A stretch of DNA of 64,000 bases from NCBI RefSeq assembly GCF_000243335.1, contig NZ_JH597773.1, forward strand, positions 686,489-750,488, given 5' to 3'. The position numbers and the translations under genes were made by a program. Shown here in pieces: positions 44,748-53,061 of this stretch; position 1 is the stretch's first letter, and each line of letters begins with the position of its first letter. The DNA comes from Leptonema illini DSM 21528 (GTDB lineage Bacteria; Spirochaetota; Leptospiria; Leptospirales; Leptonemataceae). A model generated the notes under the pieces. That model saw only the letters and a program-made list of their open reading frames with translations. It did not search any database and was not told the origin of the DNA.

Positions 44748-45740
44748 TTAGGATTGCTTTTCGGCGACGTCCTCAGGCAAGAACTTTTTCAACTGCTGTA
44801 GCGTCGGCGAAAGACCTTCGATCTGCTCGGCGAGCTCGTATTCGAGAATATCGCCGGCCGCGACCATATCGCTCTCTTCCAGAGCCGACGAAAGATCTGA
44901 GAGCAGCGACAGAAGCGCCGAAGCCGTCTCGTCAAGGCTTCTCTCGCCCACCGATTCTTGCCGCTGTTCTTCGCTCAATCTTTCCAGAGCTGCAAAAAGA
45001 TACGGCATGAGCGCATCGAGATCCTGCATGACGCTATCAAGAAGAGCGACGCCCTGCTCATCCTTTCCGGATTGATACGATTCATTGATGCGCACGATGC
45101 TCTGCGCCAGATCGGGCAGCGCCTTCTCGAAGCGGTCCAGGCCTTCGCGTATATCATCGCCGGTCAGCGATTCGGCATGAAGACGCACGACCAGTCGCCC
45201 GGTGAAGGCCTTGATGGCACGGAGACTCTGAAGCAGCTCATCGAGCTTCGCCTCGCCAGGCATAAGGCTGGCCGCCTCTCTCTCCAGAGCTGCAAGAGCC
45301 GTTCCGATCGGCTCAGACATCGTGCCGTCGGGCATCGGAACGGAAAAAGAATCGAGTTCGAGTTGAAGCATGCCCGCCGCAGAATCCACAAATTCCTTCA
45401 CCCAGGAGATGCCGCTTTGAAGCTCTTCGATATCTTCAGAGCGGATCTCTTCGCTGTAAAAAAGGGCGCTGCCGATCTGATCAAGATAGCGATCGATGGT
45501 GCGAGCCGTCCGTAAAAGAACGGCCTGCGAATCCCCGATCCAGAAATGCATGCTGCGCACGGCATCGAGAGTCGTCTGTTCGAGGAAGTCCTGCGAGACG
45601 TCGCGATCCTCCACCCTGCATTCAAGAATATATCGCGTGTGCCGGGCCGCCTCGGCCTCAATCGAACGATATACGTCGATCAGGGTTTTCTCGCTGTCAA
45701 ACTGTACGTCGACGGCTTCGTCATTGATGAATAGCTGCAT
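44748..45740 (-). CDS. Unknown protein downstream of fliD
   Basis: 330 residues, acidic and mainly helical by eye, with no signal peptide or membrane segment. It starts 13 bases after fliD stops and ends 3 bases before the Fis-like gene. The first 50 residues (MQLFINDEAVDVQFDSEKTL) look beta-rich, the rest alternates Leu/Glu/Asp helices (LLSLLSDLSSALEESDMV). Position after fliD hints at a flagellar export or cap-related role, such as a chaperone, but sequence gives no proof. Confidence 0.65.
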   Translation of the reverse strand: MQLFINDEAVDVQFDSEKTLIDVYRSIEAEAARHTRYILECRVEDRDVSQDFLEQTTLDAVRSMHFWIGDSQAVLLRTARTIDRYLDQIGSALFYSEEIRSEDIEELQSGISWVKEFVDSAAGMLQLELDSFSVPMPDGTMSEPIGTALAALEREAASLMPGEAKLDELLQSLRAIKAFTGRLVVRLHAESLTGDDIREGLDRFEKALPDLAQSIVRINESYQSGKDEQGVALLDSVMQDLDALMPYLFAALERLSEEQRQESVGERSLDETASALLSLLSDLSSALEESDMVAAGDILEYELAEQIEGLSPTLQQLKKFLPEDVAEKQS

Positions 45741-45753
45741 GAAATCCTCCCGA

Positions 45754-47724
45754 TTACTGTCCCGGAGAAAGCCGGTTCTTTAAATACTCAGACGTGGATC
45801 GGTTCTGCCGCATCTGCGTTTCCATACGTCCGAACTTCTCGCGCAGTTGTTGTTCTTTCTGCTTGAGGCTGAGTTCTTTGTTATAGATCTGTTTCTTGTT
45901 TGATTTGATCTGCTCCTGTAAGAGGTCGATACGCGAGGCGATCACGCCTCCCGATACCGTCACATACGGAGCCAGGTCTCTGTTGATGGCGTAGGCGATG
46001 CCGTTATCGGTCACGCCGTCTTCGTTTCCGTCGGCGGCGAAAAGCTCACGCACCGATTCGGGATGACGCCCCAGAGCGTCGTCAAGCTTTGCGTCGTCGA
46101 TAACAAGCAGGCCTTTTTGAATATCTTTCCAGTCGCTGCCGACGGCGCCGGTTGAGATGCCGATGTCGCCAATCACGCGAAAGGCCGGCTGCTGCCGCGT
46201 AGGGTAGGATTGCGCCACCGCCGATTGCAGCTGCGCTATCAATCTGCGCGTCACGGCGTCGCCGGCAAAGATGCCGCTTGCATCTTCGAGCTTGCGCAGG
46301 CCTTCGTCGATCCCTGCGTTCGGATCGGTGGGGCGGTTCATCTGAAACTCGTCTTTAGAACCGAACTTATCGTTCTCGCGCACAAACTGCACAAGTGCGT
46401 TATGCGCCTCCACCCATTCCTTGATCTTCTTCTTGATCTCGTCGGATTGATGCTGCACCTTCAAATGCACGGCCGATTCCGTCACGCGATGGAAATTGAG
46501 TGAGGCGCCTTTAATCAAATCGGTAATGCCTTCGTTGCGCGGACGCGTCACCTCGACGCCGTTTACAAGCAGACGCGTATCCTTTGCCGGCGTCGTTTCA
46601 TGCTTCGGGCCGAAAAGACCTTCTTCTTCGCGCATCGTATCGACGCGAAAGTCTTTCAGTTCGCCCTCCGATGCGGGCACGGGAATGACGCGAATCTCAA
46701 GCAGCTTCGCCGGCCCTCCGGCAGCGGCGGCGATATCGACGGATTGATCGCCGTCGCCGCGCAGCTCCATCTTCAGCTCTTTGCGCGCTCCCATATGATC
46801 ATAAATCACGATAACCTCGGCCTGGAGCGCTCCCTGAAGGGCCTTCTCTTCTCGCGTCTGACGACGTCGCTCGATATCGGGCGCATTGAGCTCAACTCCG
46901 CCGATCTGCTCGCGCACATCGGGACCCGACGTTACCGTCTGCCCGTCAGGCACGTCGGTCTTTGTGACCTTGAAAGCAGAAGAGAAATAGAGTTTTGATA
47001 CGGTGGTGCCTTCGACAAGAACGGGCAGCAGCGTTTCCGCTTTTGCGACCGTAACGGGCGCTGTGCGGTCTTTCAGAGCCAGCGCCTCGGTCGCCGTCTT
47101 CTGCTGCTTCGTTTCGCCGACGATCTCAAGATTGCGCAGCAATCCGTCTGGGTCGGTGAATTTAAACGCTCCGGCAACGCCGATGTTTTTTGAGCGCAGG
47201 GTTAACAGCGAACGATCTGAGGTGATGCGCACCGACGACACCTCGAAATCGTTGCCGGCATGCTGCCGCAGAAGCCGCTCCAGGGCCGGGAACTTTCCGC
47301 CCTGAAACTTCACTTCAATATCTTTATTCCCCGTATTAATGCGAAAGGTGGCTGCAGGCAGATCTTCGGAATCCTGGATCTGTCGCGAATGGATCTGATG
47401 GTAGGTGGCGAGCGCAAGCACCTGAATGCTCTGGCTTACCTCTTCGACGTCGGGCGATGTCGATCCGGTGATGGCGCCCGGATCAGAAGAGACGATCGTG
47501 CGCACGGTGAACGGGCCCGAAAAGGAGTAGAGGTCACGGCTCAGGTTTGACAGTACACGGGCGCGGTTTCGCAGTTCTTCCCACGCCTGGATGCGGATCT
47601 GATTGCGTTTATTCTCTTCTTCAAGACGCATCAGAGGCTTGCGCTCGATCTCGATGAGCTGCTGGATCATCACCTGCGTTTGCATCCCCGATCCGCCTGG
47701 AATTCCTACCATTGGTGCTGGCAT
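45754..47724 (-). CDS. fliD: Flagellar filament cap protein FliD (hook-associated protein 2)
   Basis: 656 residues. FliD caps the growing flagellar filament. The N-terminus MPAPMVGIPGGSGMQTQVMIQQ followed by LIEIERKPLMRLEEENKRNQ is typical of FliD, as are SQSIQVLALATYHQIHSRQI, DLIKGASLNFHRVTESAVHLKV, ALVQFVRE and the helical end (ASRIDLLQEQIKSNKKQIYNKE) that pairs with the N-terminal helix. Starts at 47724; RBS GGAGA lies upstream. In spirochaetes the filament is periplasmic. Followed by two genes on the same strand. Confidence 0.93.
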   Translation of the reverse strand: MPAPMVGIPGGSGMQTQVMIQQLIEIERKPLMRLEEENKRNQIRIQAWEELRNRARVLSNLSRDLYSFSGPFTVRTIVSSDPGAITGSTSPDVEEVSQSIQVLALATYHQIHSRQIQDSEDLPAATFRINTGNKDIEVKFQGGKFPALERLLRQHAGNDFEVSSVRITSDRSLLTLRSKNIGVAGAFKFTDPDGLLRNLEIVGETKQQKTATEALALKDRTAPVTVAKAETLLPVLVEGTTVSKLYFSSAFKVTKTDVPDGQTVTSGPDVREQIGGVELNAPDIERRRQTREEKALQGALQAEVIVIYDHMGARKELKMELRGDGDQSVDIAAAAGGPAKLLEIRVIPVPASEGELKDFRVDTMREEEGLFGPKHETTPAKDTRLLVNGVEVTRPRNEGITDLIKGASLNFHRVTESAVHLKVQHQSDEIKKKIKEWVEAHNALVQFVRENDKFGSKDEFQMNRPTDPNAGIDEGLRKLEDASGIFAGDAVTRRLIAQLQSAVAQSYPTRQQPAFRVIGDIGISTGAVGSDWKDIQKGLLVIDDAKLDDALGRHPESVRELFAADGNEDGVTDNGIAYAINRDLAPYVTVSGGVIASRIDLLQEQIKSNKKQIYNKELSLKQKEQQLREKFGRMETQMRQNRSTSEYLKNRLSPGQ

Positions 47725-47877
47725 ACTATCTCCTGCGAGTGTCCTCTGTAGAGCCTTGCCGTCTCTGGCGCACGGCCTCTATACGTAACATCGGCGTTTT
47801 TGCAAAAAGCACAAGCCCGAAAGGGCGTTTTGTTACGGCTTGACCGGAGCGGAAATCAGGCTGATCTGACGGCAACC

Positions 47878-48216
47878 ATGGCAGCGACGAAACGTCTCTA
47901 TCGCATTCAGTTCCTGAATCAGGGCAAAACCTACGAACTTTACGCCCGATCGGTCACGCAGGGAGCGCTTTTCGGATTCATAGAAATAGAAGATCTTGTA
48001 TTCGGCGAGAAATCGGCCGTGCTTGTTGATCCGACCGAAGAAGGCTTAAAGAAGGAATTCGAAGATACGAAGCGCATCCATGTGCCGATGCACTCCGTGC
48101 TCAGAATCGACGAGCTTGAGAAGACGGCATCGTTCCGGCCGCGTGTCATCTCCATCGATGCCGGCAGTGGCCCGTCCGCACAGCCCGCTCCCGTGCTTTA
48201 TTCGCCGCCGAAATAA
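47878..48216 (+). CDS. DUF1820-family protein
   Basis: 112 residues from the ATG at 47878-47880, chosen because homology begins at LYRIQFLNQGKTYELYARSV; the frame is open to a TTG at 47800. The family is short, cytosolic and conserved across proteobacteria and spirochaetes; GFIEIEDLVFGEKSAVLVDP and LKKEFEDTKRIHVPMHSVLRIDEL are its core. Function unknown. Divergent from fliD, convergent with rlpA. Confidence 0.8.
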   Translation: MAATKRLYRIQFLNQGKTYELYARSVTQGALFGFIEIEDLVFGEKSAVLVDPTEEGLKKEFEDTKRIHVPMHSVLRIDELEKTASFRPRVISIDAGSGPSAQPAPVLYSPPK

Positions 48217-48264
48217 CGGGCCTGCCAGTACCCGATCAAACGTTCTTATGTAAGAAGAAAGAAC

Positions 48265-49275
48265 TTACTTTGACGGGCCCGAAACGAAGCCGCTGTAACC
48301 GTCGGCCTCCAGCTTGCTTTTCAGCTGATCGGCTCCGAAGCGTTCATAGAACGTTCCGACTTTTACAACATATTCGCTACCGCGTCGGAACACATGCACA
48401 GGCTGACCGTAACGATCGCCGAGATAGGTCTTGAGACGCATTGCGTTTTCGAGATCGGTAAAGAGCCCGATCTGTACCGTGTACTGTTTGAAATCCTGCT
48501 CGGTCTTCAGATCCTTTTCCATCTGCGCAAGCTGATCCTTATTCGCAGACTTATCGTCAAGCTCGGCACCGCCCTCGCCCGTTTCAGGGCGTCTGAAGAA
48601 AAGCGCCGTCGCTCCGTCGCCCTTCTCGGCCGCTTCGCCTTTTTTGATGACGCGGATGGCGACGCGGGCTAACCCCTTTTCTTTAAACGCCAGCACCTCA
48701 GAGGCATATTCGCTGACGTCGAGAATGCGTCCTTTTACAAAAGGGCCGCGATCGTTTACTTTGAGGATGACTTCTTTGTTGTTATCGAGATTCTTCACAA
48801 GTATGACGGTACCGAGAGGCAGGGTCTTATGAGCCGCCGTTAACCGTCGACTATCGAAGATCTCGCCGCTTGCCGTCGGTCGGCCGTCGAAGTCGCGTCC
48901 GTACCAGGAGGCGACACCGTCTTCGGTGAAATCCGACAGGTCGGCCGTCGTCGTAGAGGCCGGTACGATAGCGGGCTCCTGCGATGCAGGCTGCTCGTTT
49001 TCTACGACGCTCTCTTTACGATCTGCATAACCCGGAGGAGCGTTCTCGGGTTTGCAGGCACAGTCCTCTGCCGCGGCGACCTCTTTCAGAGCCGGATCGC
49101 GTTTCGACGCCTCTTCGAAATAAGCGTCTTCCTGGGCGTTGCGGTCCTTCACGTCGCGACGCGAACCCGGAGTCGTGCTTTCTACGACATACGGAGGCTG
49201 GTTGACGTTTGTGGTAACACAGGACGTCGCCGACGCTGCAAGCAGGATGAGAGAGATCGTGCGAATCGTTTTCAT
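48265..49275 (-). CDS. rlpA: RlpA-like septal ring lipoprotein with SPOR domain
   Basis: 336 residues. Lipobox SATSC at residue 19. After a variable region the DPBB domain reads GVASWYGRDFDGRPTASGE, LTAAHKTLPLGTVILVKNL and VNDRGPFVKGRILDVS, with the RlpA Asp in NDRGPF. The C-terminal SPOR domain (YTVQIGLFTDLENAMRLKTYL, YVVKVGTFYERFGADQL) binds denuded glycan at division sites. RlpA in other bacteria is a lytic transglycosylase that acts on such glycan. Single gene, minus strand; hemH lies upstream. Confidence 0.92.
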   Translation of the reverse strand: MKTIRTISLILLAASATSCVTTNVNQPPYVVESTTPGSRRDVKDRNAQEDAYFEEASKRDPALKEVAAAEDCACKPENAPPGYADRKESVVENEQPASQEPAIVPASTTTADLSDFTEDGVASWYGRDFDGRPTASGEIFDSRRLTAAHKTLPLGTVILVKNLDNNKEVILKVNDRGPFVKGRILDVSEYASEVLAFKEKGLARVAIRVIKKGEAAEKGDGATALFFRRPETGEGGAELDDKSANKDQLAQMEKDLKTEQDFKQYTVQIGLFTDLENAMRLKTYLGDRYGQPVHVFRRGSEYVVKVGTFYERFGADQLKSKLEADGYSGFVSGPSK

Positions 49276-49344
49276 CCCTCTGTCTATCGACGGCTTAGCT
49301 GAGGGCGTTGACTCTTTTTTTCAACCTCTGTTTTCCAGTGATTC

Positions 49345-50361
49345 TTACTCAGCCTCTTTCAGCCTCTTGTTCAGTTTTTTATAGAGGAAATCGGCCCAGT
49401 CTTCATCGGCGTTGAGCGACGGAACAAGTCGGAACTCTCCGTTTCCGCCGCCCTCTCGATAGACCTCTTCGCCGCGAATCGCCAGCTCTTCGAGCGTTTC
49501 GAGACAGTCCGCCACAAAGGAAAGCGGAACGATGGCGAGAGACAGATTCTGCGCGGCAAGCACTCTGATGCGATCTTCGGTTGATGGGCTCAGCCATTCG
49601 TCGCGTCCCAGACGAGATTGAAAGGCCACAGACCAGTTCTCTTTATCCAGACCGGCCGCCACGGCCACCGCACGAGCCGAATGCATGCACTGTGCCCGGT
49701 AACAATGCGTCGGCGCCTCGCGTTCACAGCAACCCTCTTGCATACAGCGAGAGTCTCCGCTGCGGTGAATCTGACGCACGGGCAGGCCGTGAAAACTGAA
49801 AAGCACATGTGTATCGCGACTCAGGCGCTTCACTCTTGAGGCCCACAATTCAACGAAACCCTCTGCATCATAGAAAGGCGGTTCGATCGAAGGAAAGAGC
49901 GGACGCCAGGCATCGCTCATCACCGCCTGAAAAACGTCGCCCATAACGGTTGCCGTCGTTGCTCCGGCAAACTGCGGATACAACGGAACAAAGTGGATAC
50001 GACTTATGCCCTCTTTGCGCAGACTTTCGCAAACCGAACGCACCGATGGCGAGCCATAACGCATCGCATAACGCACGACGGCTTCTTTTCCGAAGCGCCT
50101 CTGAACCGCATCGGCAAGATCGGCCGTATGAAAGACAAGAGGCGAGCCGCGATCGGTCCAGATGCTCTGATAGGCATGGGCGCTTTTTTTCGGTCGAAAG
50201 CGCAGAATGATGCCATGCAGAAGCAGCCATCGCATCGCTGCAGGCAGATCAATGACAAAGGGATCGGAGAGGAACTCCGCAAGATAGGTGCGTACATCTC
50301 GAACCGACGGCGATGCCGGCGATCCGAGGTTGATCAAAACGATTCCGGTGGTGCCTGCCAT
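49345..50361 (-). CDS. hemH: Ferrochelatase HemH
   Basis: 338 residues. HemH inserts iron into protoporphyrin IX, the last step of haem synthesis. Marks: GIVLINLGSPASPSVRDVRTYLAEFLSDPFVIDLP, YAMRYGSPSVRS, HFVPLYPQFAGATTATV, the catalytic His in VLFSFHGLPVRQI and LAIVPLSFVADCLETLEE (Glu). The 5' end lies at 50361, upstream of which the repeat hairpin 50456-50483 sits. A haem lipoprotein gene lies 140 bases further upstream on the same strand. Confidence 0.96.
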   Translation of the reverse strand: MAGTTGIVLINLGSPASPSVRDVRTYLAEFLSDPFVIDLPAAMRWLLLHGIILRFRPKKSAHAYQSIWTDRGSPLVFHTADLADAVQRRFGKEAVVRYAMRYGSPSVRSVCESLRKEGISRIHFVPLYPQFAGATTATVMGDVFQAVMSDAWRPLFPSIEPPFYDAEGFVELWASRVKRLSRDTHVLFSFHGLPVRQIHRSGDSRCMQEGCCEREAPTHCYRAQCMHSARAVAVAAGLDKENWSVAFQSRLGRDEWLSPSTEDRIRVLAAQNLSLAIVPLSFVADCLETLEELAIRGEEVYREGGGNGEFRLVPSLNADEDWADFLYKKLNKRLKEAE

Positions 50362-50455
50362 ACAGGATAACGTTCTTACGTCCTGCGTGCTGGCTGCGAC
50401 CCTTTTTCAAATCACAACCAGCGGTTTCTACAAGCTATTTCAAGAATGGTTTCTG

Positions 50456-50483
50456 ACAGGCTGCTTTTTCAGCAGCCTGCTAA
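50456..50483. repeat. 28-bp hairpin repeat, copy 2
   Basis: Differs from the copy at 39215-39242 at two positions only. GGCTGCT and AGCAGCC form a perfect 7-bp stem around TTTTC. It sits in the gap between hemH and the haem lipoprotein, just past the latter's stop, so could terminate that transcript. Confidence 0.65.
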
Positions 50484-50501
50484 TCGTTACTTCTTTGTGC
50501 G

Positions 50502-51104
50502 TTACTTCTTTATGAAACGTGCGACAAAGGCGCCGCGAAGATCATTCAGGGAGTAGCCTGTGGCCTCATCGCTCGGGTACGCCTTTTTCAGCGCCGCTGC
50601 CGTCTCGGGCTTGATCTGCTCGCCGATGCCGTGACAGCTGAGGCACATCTCGCCGCTGATCTGAATCGGAGCCATCACAACGCGACCCGTCTCTGTCGGA
50701 ACGACGACGGCTCCGATAGGCTTGCCCTCTTTCAATCGAGCCGCCCAGAGATCCAGTACCATCGATTCTACTTCGCTGGCCCTGTGCTCCGGATTGCGAG
50801 GCTTCTGAGAAACACGCAAAACCTGCGCCTCTCCTGAGAGAGACTTTTCGATTTCCGGTGAAACGACCTGACAGACCTCAATGGCCTTCTCAGGGCCGCC
50901 CTCTTTCATCGCAGCCATCAGGCGATTGGAAAGCTGCATCTTGAACTCGCCGAACTGTTTGACGATCAGGCGATCGGCTTCGTCGGCCGCCTCTCCTTTA
51001 TACTGGATGGTTTCGTATTCGGGCACTGCCTTTGCCGGCGCATCGGGCTTACAGGCGAGAAACAGTAGAGTAATGGAAAAAAACGTCAGGGATCTGAAAT
51101 ACAT
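50502..51104 (-). CDS. Tll0287-like (DUF3365) haem c lipoprotein
   Basis: 200 residues from the ATG at 51102-51104, chosen because GGAGG lies just upstream; the frame is open to 51143. Lipobox LLFLAC gives an N-terminal lipidated Cys. One c-type haem motif, CLSCHG, is near the C-terminus, after a helical sensor-like part (EVCQVVSPEIEKSL, VPTETGRVVMAPI). Tll0287-like domains occur as stand-alone periplasmic haem proteins and as sensors. A palindrome at 51118-51136 immediately precedes the RBS. Redox role inferred only. Confidence 0.85.
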   Translation of the reverse strand: MYFRSLTFFSITLLFLACKPDAPAKAVPEYETIQYKGEAADEADRLIVKQFGEFKMQLSNRLMAAMKEGGPEKAIEVCQVVSPEIEKSLSGEAQVLRVSQKPRNPEHRASEVESMVLDLWAARLKEGKPIGAVVVPTETGRVVMAPIQISGEMCLSCHGIGEQIKPETAAALKKAYPSDEATGYSLNDLRGAFVARFIKK

Positions 51105-51117
51105 GAGCAACCTCCGA

Positions 51118-51136
51118 TATACCCCTAAAGGGTATA
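51118..51136. promoter_or_regulatory. CsoR/CstR-like palindromic operator candidate
   Basis: TATACCC-CTAAA-GGGTATA is a perfect 7-bp inverted repeat. Its ATACCCC/GGGTAT form resembles the A/T-flanked G-tract operators of CsoR/CstR/RcnR-type regulators, which sense copper, reactive sulfur, nickel or formaldehyde. It lies 13 bases upstream of the haem lipoprotein start, and 85 bases from the divergent PGK-like gene. Confidence 0.5.
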
Positions 51137-51220
51137 CAATCATCTCGCGATGCAGCTGCCCTGTAAATCAAAAAAACTTACTTTGCATGATACCGTACAG
51201 GACGAATCTGCCACCCGACT

Positions 51221-52372
51221 ATGAAGCTCGCTCGAATCGATAGCCAGCCGTTACGCGGCAAAAGAGTCCTCTTACAGATTGAACTACCGCCGCCCGGCCA
51301 TCCCTTTGCCTCCTATTATTTGAACGAATGTACAGAAACCCTTGATCTTCTTCGAGAGCGAGGCGCCCACGTCCTCATTACCGGGCATCCCGTACACACG
51401 CAGCGCCCTGAGTCGGTGAGCTTCTCGGCATATACAGATGAGCTCGGTCGACGGTTGAAAAGCACCCTGCCATTCTTTGCAACGCCTGAAGATACGAAAA
51501 AGGCCGTCTCGGCCCTTGAACACGAGCCGGCCGTAATGCTTGATAATCTGCTGCATATTCAGGGTGAGGGCGGCAGCGCGAAGGCGCATGTAAAGATTCT
51601 CGCCGAAGGCATCGATTTTTTTGTGAACGAGGCGCCGGGAACGCTTGCCGACAGTTACTCAAGTTCGGTGCATATGCCCGAGTTGCGCCCGGCTTTCGCC
51701 GGCATGCGCCTTTCAGAACGTGTGGAGGCCCTGACGGAGCTTCAGGCCGGCAAACCCTCACCCTCGGTTTTTATTATGGGCGGACAGGACGTGGCCGCCT
51801 CCATCATTCTACTGAGAAAGAATCTGGCCTCGATGGACAGCCTGATCGTCGGTGGCATCGTCGCCAATACCGCTCTGAAAGGGAACGCCCTGCAGATGGG
51901 CTCCTCTGTGCTTGACGCCCCGCGTCAGTCCGACGCCTTTCAGATCATCGAGCGTGCTCGCCTCGAAGAATGCCATGTTGAACTGCCGATCGACCATATG
52001 ATCGCCGATCGCATCTCTTCAAAGGCAAAGCTGAAATCGTCGGGCCGCGAGGTTCCTGAAGGCTGGATGTCGGTGGACGTCGGCCCCAAAACCCTGTCGA
52101 ACTACGAAAAACTGCTAAAAAAAGCCGGTGTCGTCTTCATGCATGGCCCTCTTGGCGCCTCGGACGTACCTGAATTCCGGGCCGGCACAATCCGCCTGCT
52201 TAAGTTTCTCGCAAAATCAGGTGCGCGGGTCATCCTTGCAGGCGAGGATCTCTGCCATATCGCCATAGAAAACGGGATCTCGTTCCCCTTTCTTTTTCCG
52301 GACAGCCGATCGGTGCAACGTTTCCTTTCTGGCCAGGAGCTTCCCGCTCTGGCGGCCCTGAGCCCTCGATAG
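51221..52372 (+). CDS. Degenerate phosphoglycerate kinase-like protein
   Basis: 383 residues; the PGK fold is recognisable throughout (LDLLRERGAHVLITGHP, FVNEAPGTLADSYSSSVHMPEL, GWMSVDVGPKTL, VFMHGPLGASDVPEF, ARVILAGEDLCHIA). Yet nearly every active-site motif is altered: RVDFNVP is LLQIELPPP, the LRF-x-x-x-E region is MLDNLLHIQGEGG, DAFG-x-AHR is NEAPGTLADSY, GGAKV is MGGQDV, GPMGVFE is GPLGASD, and GGGDS is AGEDL. A true pgk is expected elsewhere. It precedes secG by 124 bases. It may be a pseudoenzyme or a changed-substrate kinase. In Leptospira pgk is near secG by recollection. Confidence 0.82.
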   Translation: MKLARIDSQPLRGKRVLLQIELPPPGHPFASYYLNECTETLDLLRERGAHVLITGHPVHTQRPESVSFSAYTDELGRRLKSTLPFFATPEDTKKAVSALEHEPAVMLDNLLHIQGEGGSAKAHVKILAEGIDFFVNEAPGTLADSYSSSVHMPELRPAFAGMRLSERVEALTELQAGKPSPSVFIMGGQDVAASIILLRKNLASMDSLIVGGIVANTALKGNALQMGSSVLDAPRQSDAFQIIERARLEECHVELPIDHMIADRISSKAKLKSSGREVPEGWMSVDVGPKTLSNYEKLLKKAGVVFMHGPLGASDVPEFRAGTIRLLKFLAKSGARVILAGEDLCHIAIENGISFPFLFPDSRSVQRFLSGQELPALAALSPR

Positions 52373-52496
52373 TCCGAAGCTGGCAGTCATCGCCGATCCC
52401 GTGGGAGCCGGGCATTGGCGAGAGGTTGGTTTTTCGGTTTACGTCATTCGGGCCCGGGAAAAGCATGCGAAGGATCATCGTTCGGGAGCTATTTCC

Positions 52497-52886
52497 ATGC
52501 AGATTCTGCAAACCCTGCTTGTAGTATTATTCTTTGTCAGTTGCGCAGCACTGATCTTCTTTATCCTGATTCAATCCGGTAAAGGCGGATCGCTGGGCAT
52601 TATGGGCGGTGGCGGTTCGGGCTCTCCTTTTGGAAGCTCTACCGTTGATGTCGTCGAAAAGGCAACGTGGTATGGCATCGCTGCCTTCCTTATTCTCGCC
52701 ATCCTTTCGGCCATTGCCTTTGCCGATCACGGCATCAAGATTGAGCCGATTGAGAGTGCAGTGCCCGCCGCGGAAGAGAGCGCTCCGGCGCAGAGTTTGC
52801 CGGCAAACCCCGCTCCGGCACAGAATACGCCGGTTCAACCTGCTCCGGCTCAGAATCTGCCGGCCAATCCGACGCCAGCTCAGTAA
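52497..52886 (+). CDS. secG: SecG protein-export membrane subunit with Pro/Ala/Gln repeat tail
   Basis: 129 residues from ATG at 52497-52499, where homology starts (MQILQTLLVVLFFVSCAALIF). SecG is the small stimulatory subunit of the SecYEG channel. Two membrane helices flank the conserved loop (ILIQSGKGGSLGIMGGGGSG, then FGSSTVDVVEKATWYGIAAFLIL). Unlike most SecG, there is a tail of about 40 residues with a ten-residue Pro/Ala/Gln/Asn repeat (PAQSLPANPA, PAQNTPVQPA, PAQNLPANPT). A terminator follows. Confidence 0.92.
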   Translation: MQILQTLLVVLFFVSCAALIFFILIQSGKGGSLGIMGGGGSGSPFGSSTVDVVEKATWYGIAAFLILAILSAIAFADHGIKIEPIESAVPAAEESAPAQSLPANPAPAQNTPVQPAPAQNLPANPTPAQ

Positions 52887-52907
52887 AAGCCAGCGAATGT
52901 CGCAGAG

Positions 52908-52929
52908 ACCCGCTCCGGCGGGTTTTTTT
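52908..52929 (+). terminator. Rho-independent terminator after secG
   Basis: ACCCGC / GCGGGT stem with loop TCCG, followed by seven T. It ends the pgk-like/secG transcript. Confidence 0.92.
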
Positions 52930-52995
52930 ATGCCTTTCTCGCGTACGACCGTCTGCTTTTTTTAGTTGCGGGATGTGTTTTTTTCGGCAATACAG

Positions 52996-53024
52996 TAAAT
53001 TCAGCGATCGCGATTTCCTATAAT
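52996..53024 (+). promoter_or_regulatory. Promoter candidate for the FcpA-like gene
   Basis: A perfect -10 hexamer TATAAT at 53019-53024 lies 38 bases before the start codon. TAAA at 52996-52999 with TCCTATAA at 53016-53023 partly fits the flagellar sigma-28 pattern (TAAA, then GCCGATAA), but the gap is one base too long. No clear sigma-70 -35 box is visible. Confidence 0.5.
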
Positions 53025-53061
53025 GATACAAAGACTCAGGTTATTACAGGGACGGAAGACT

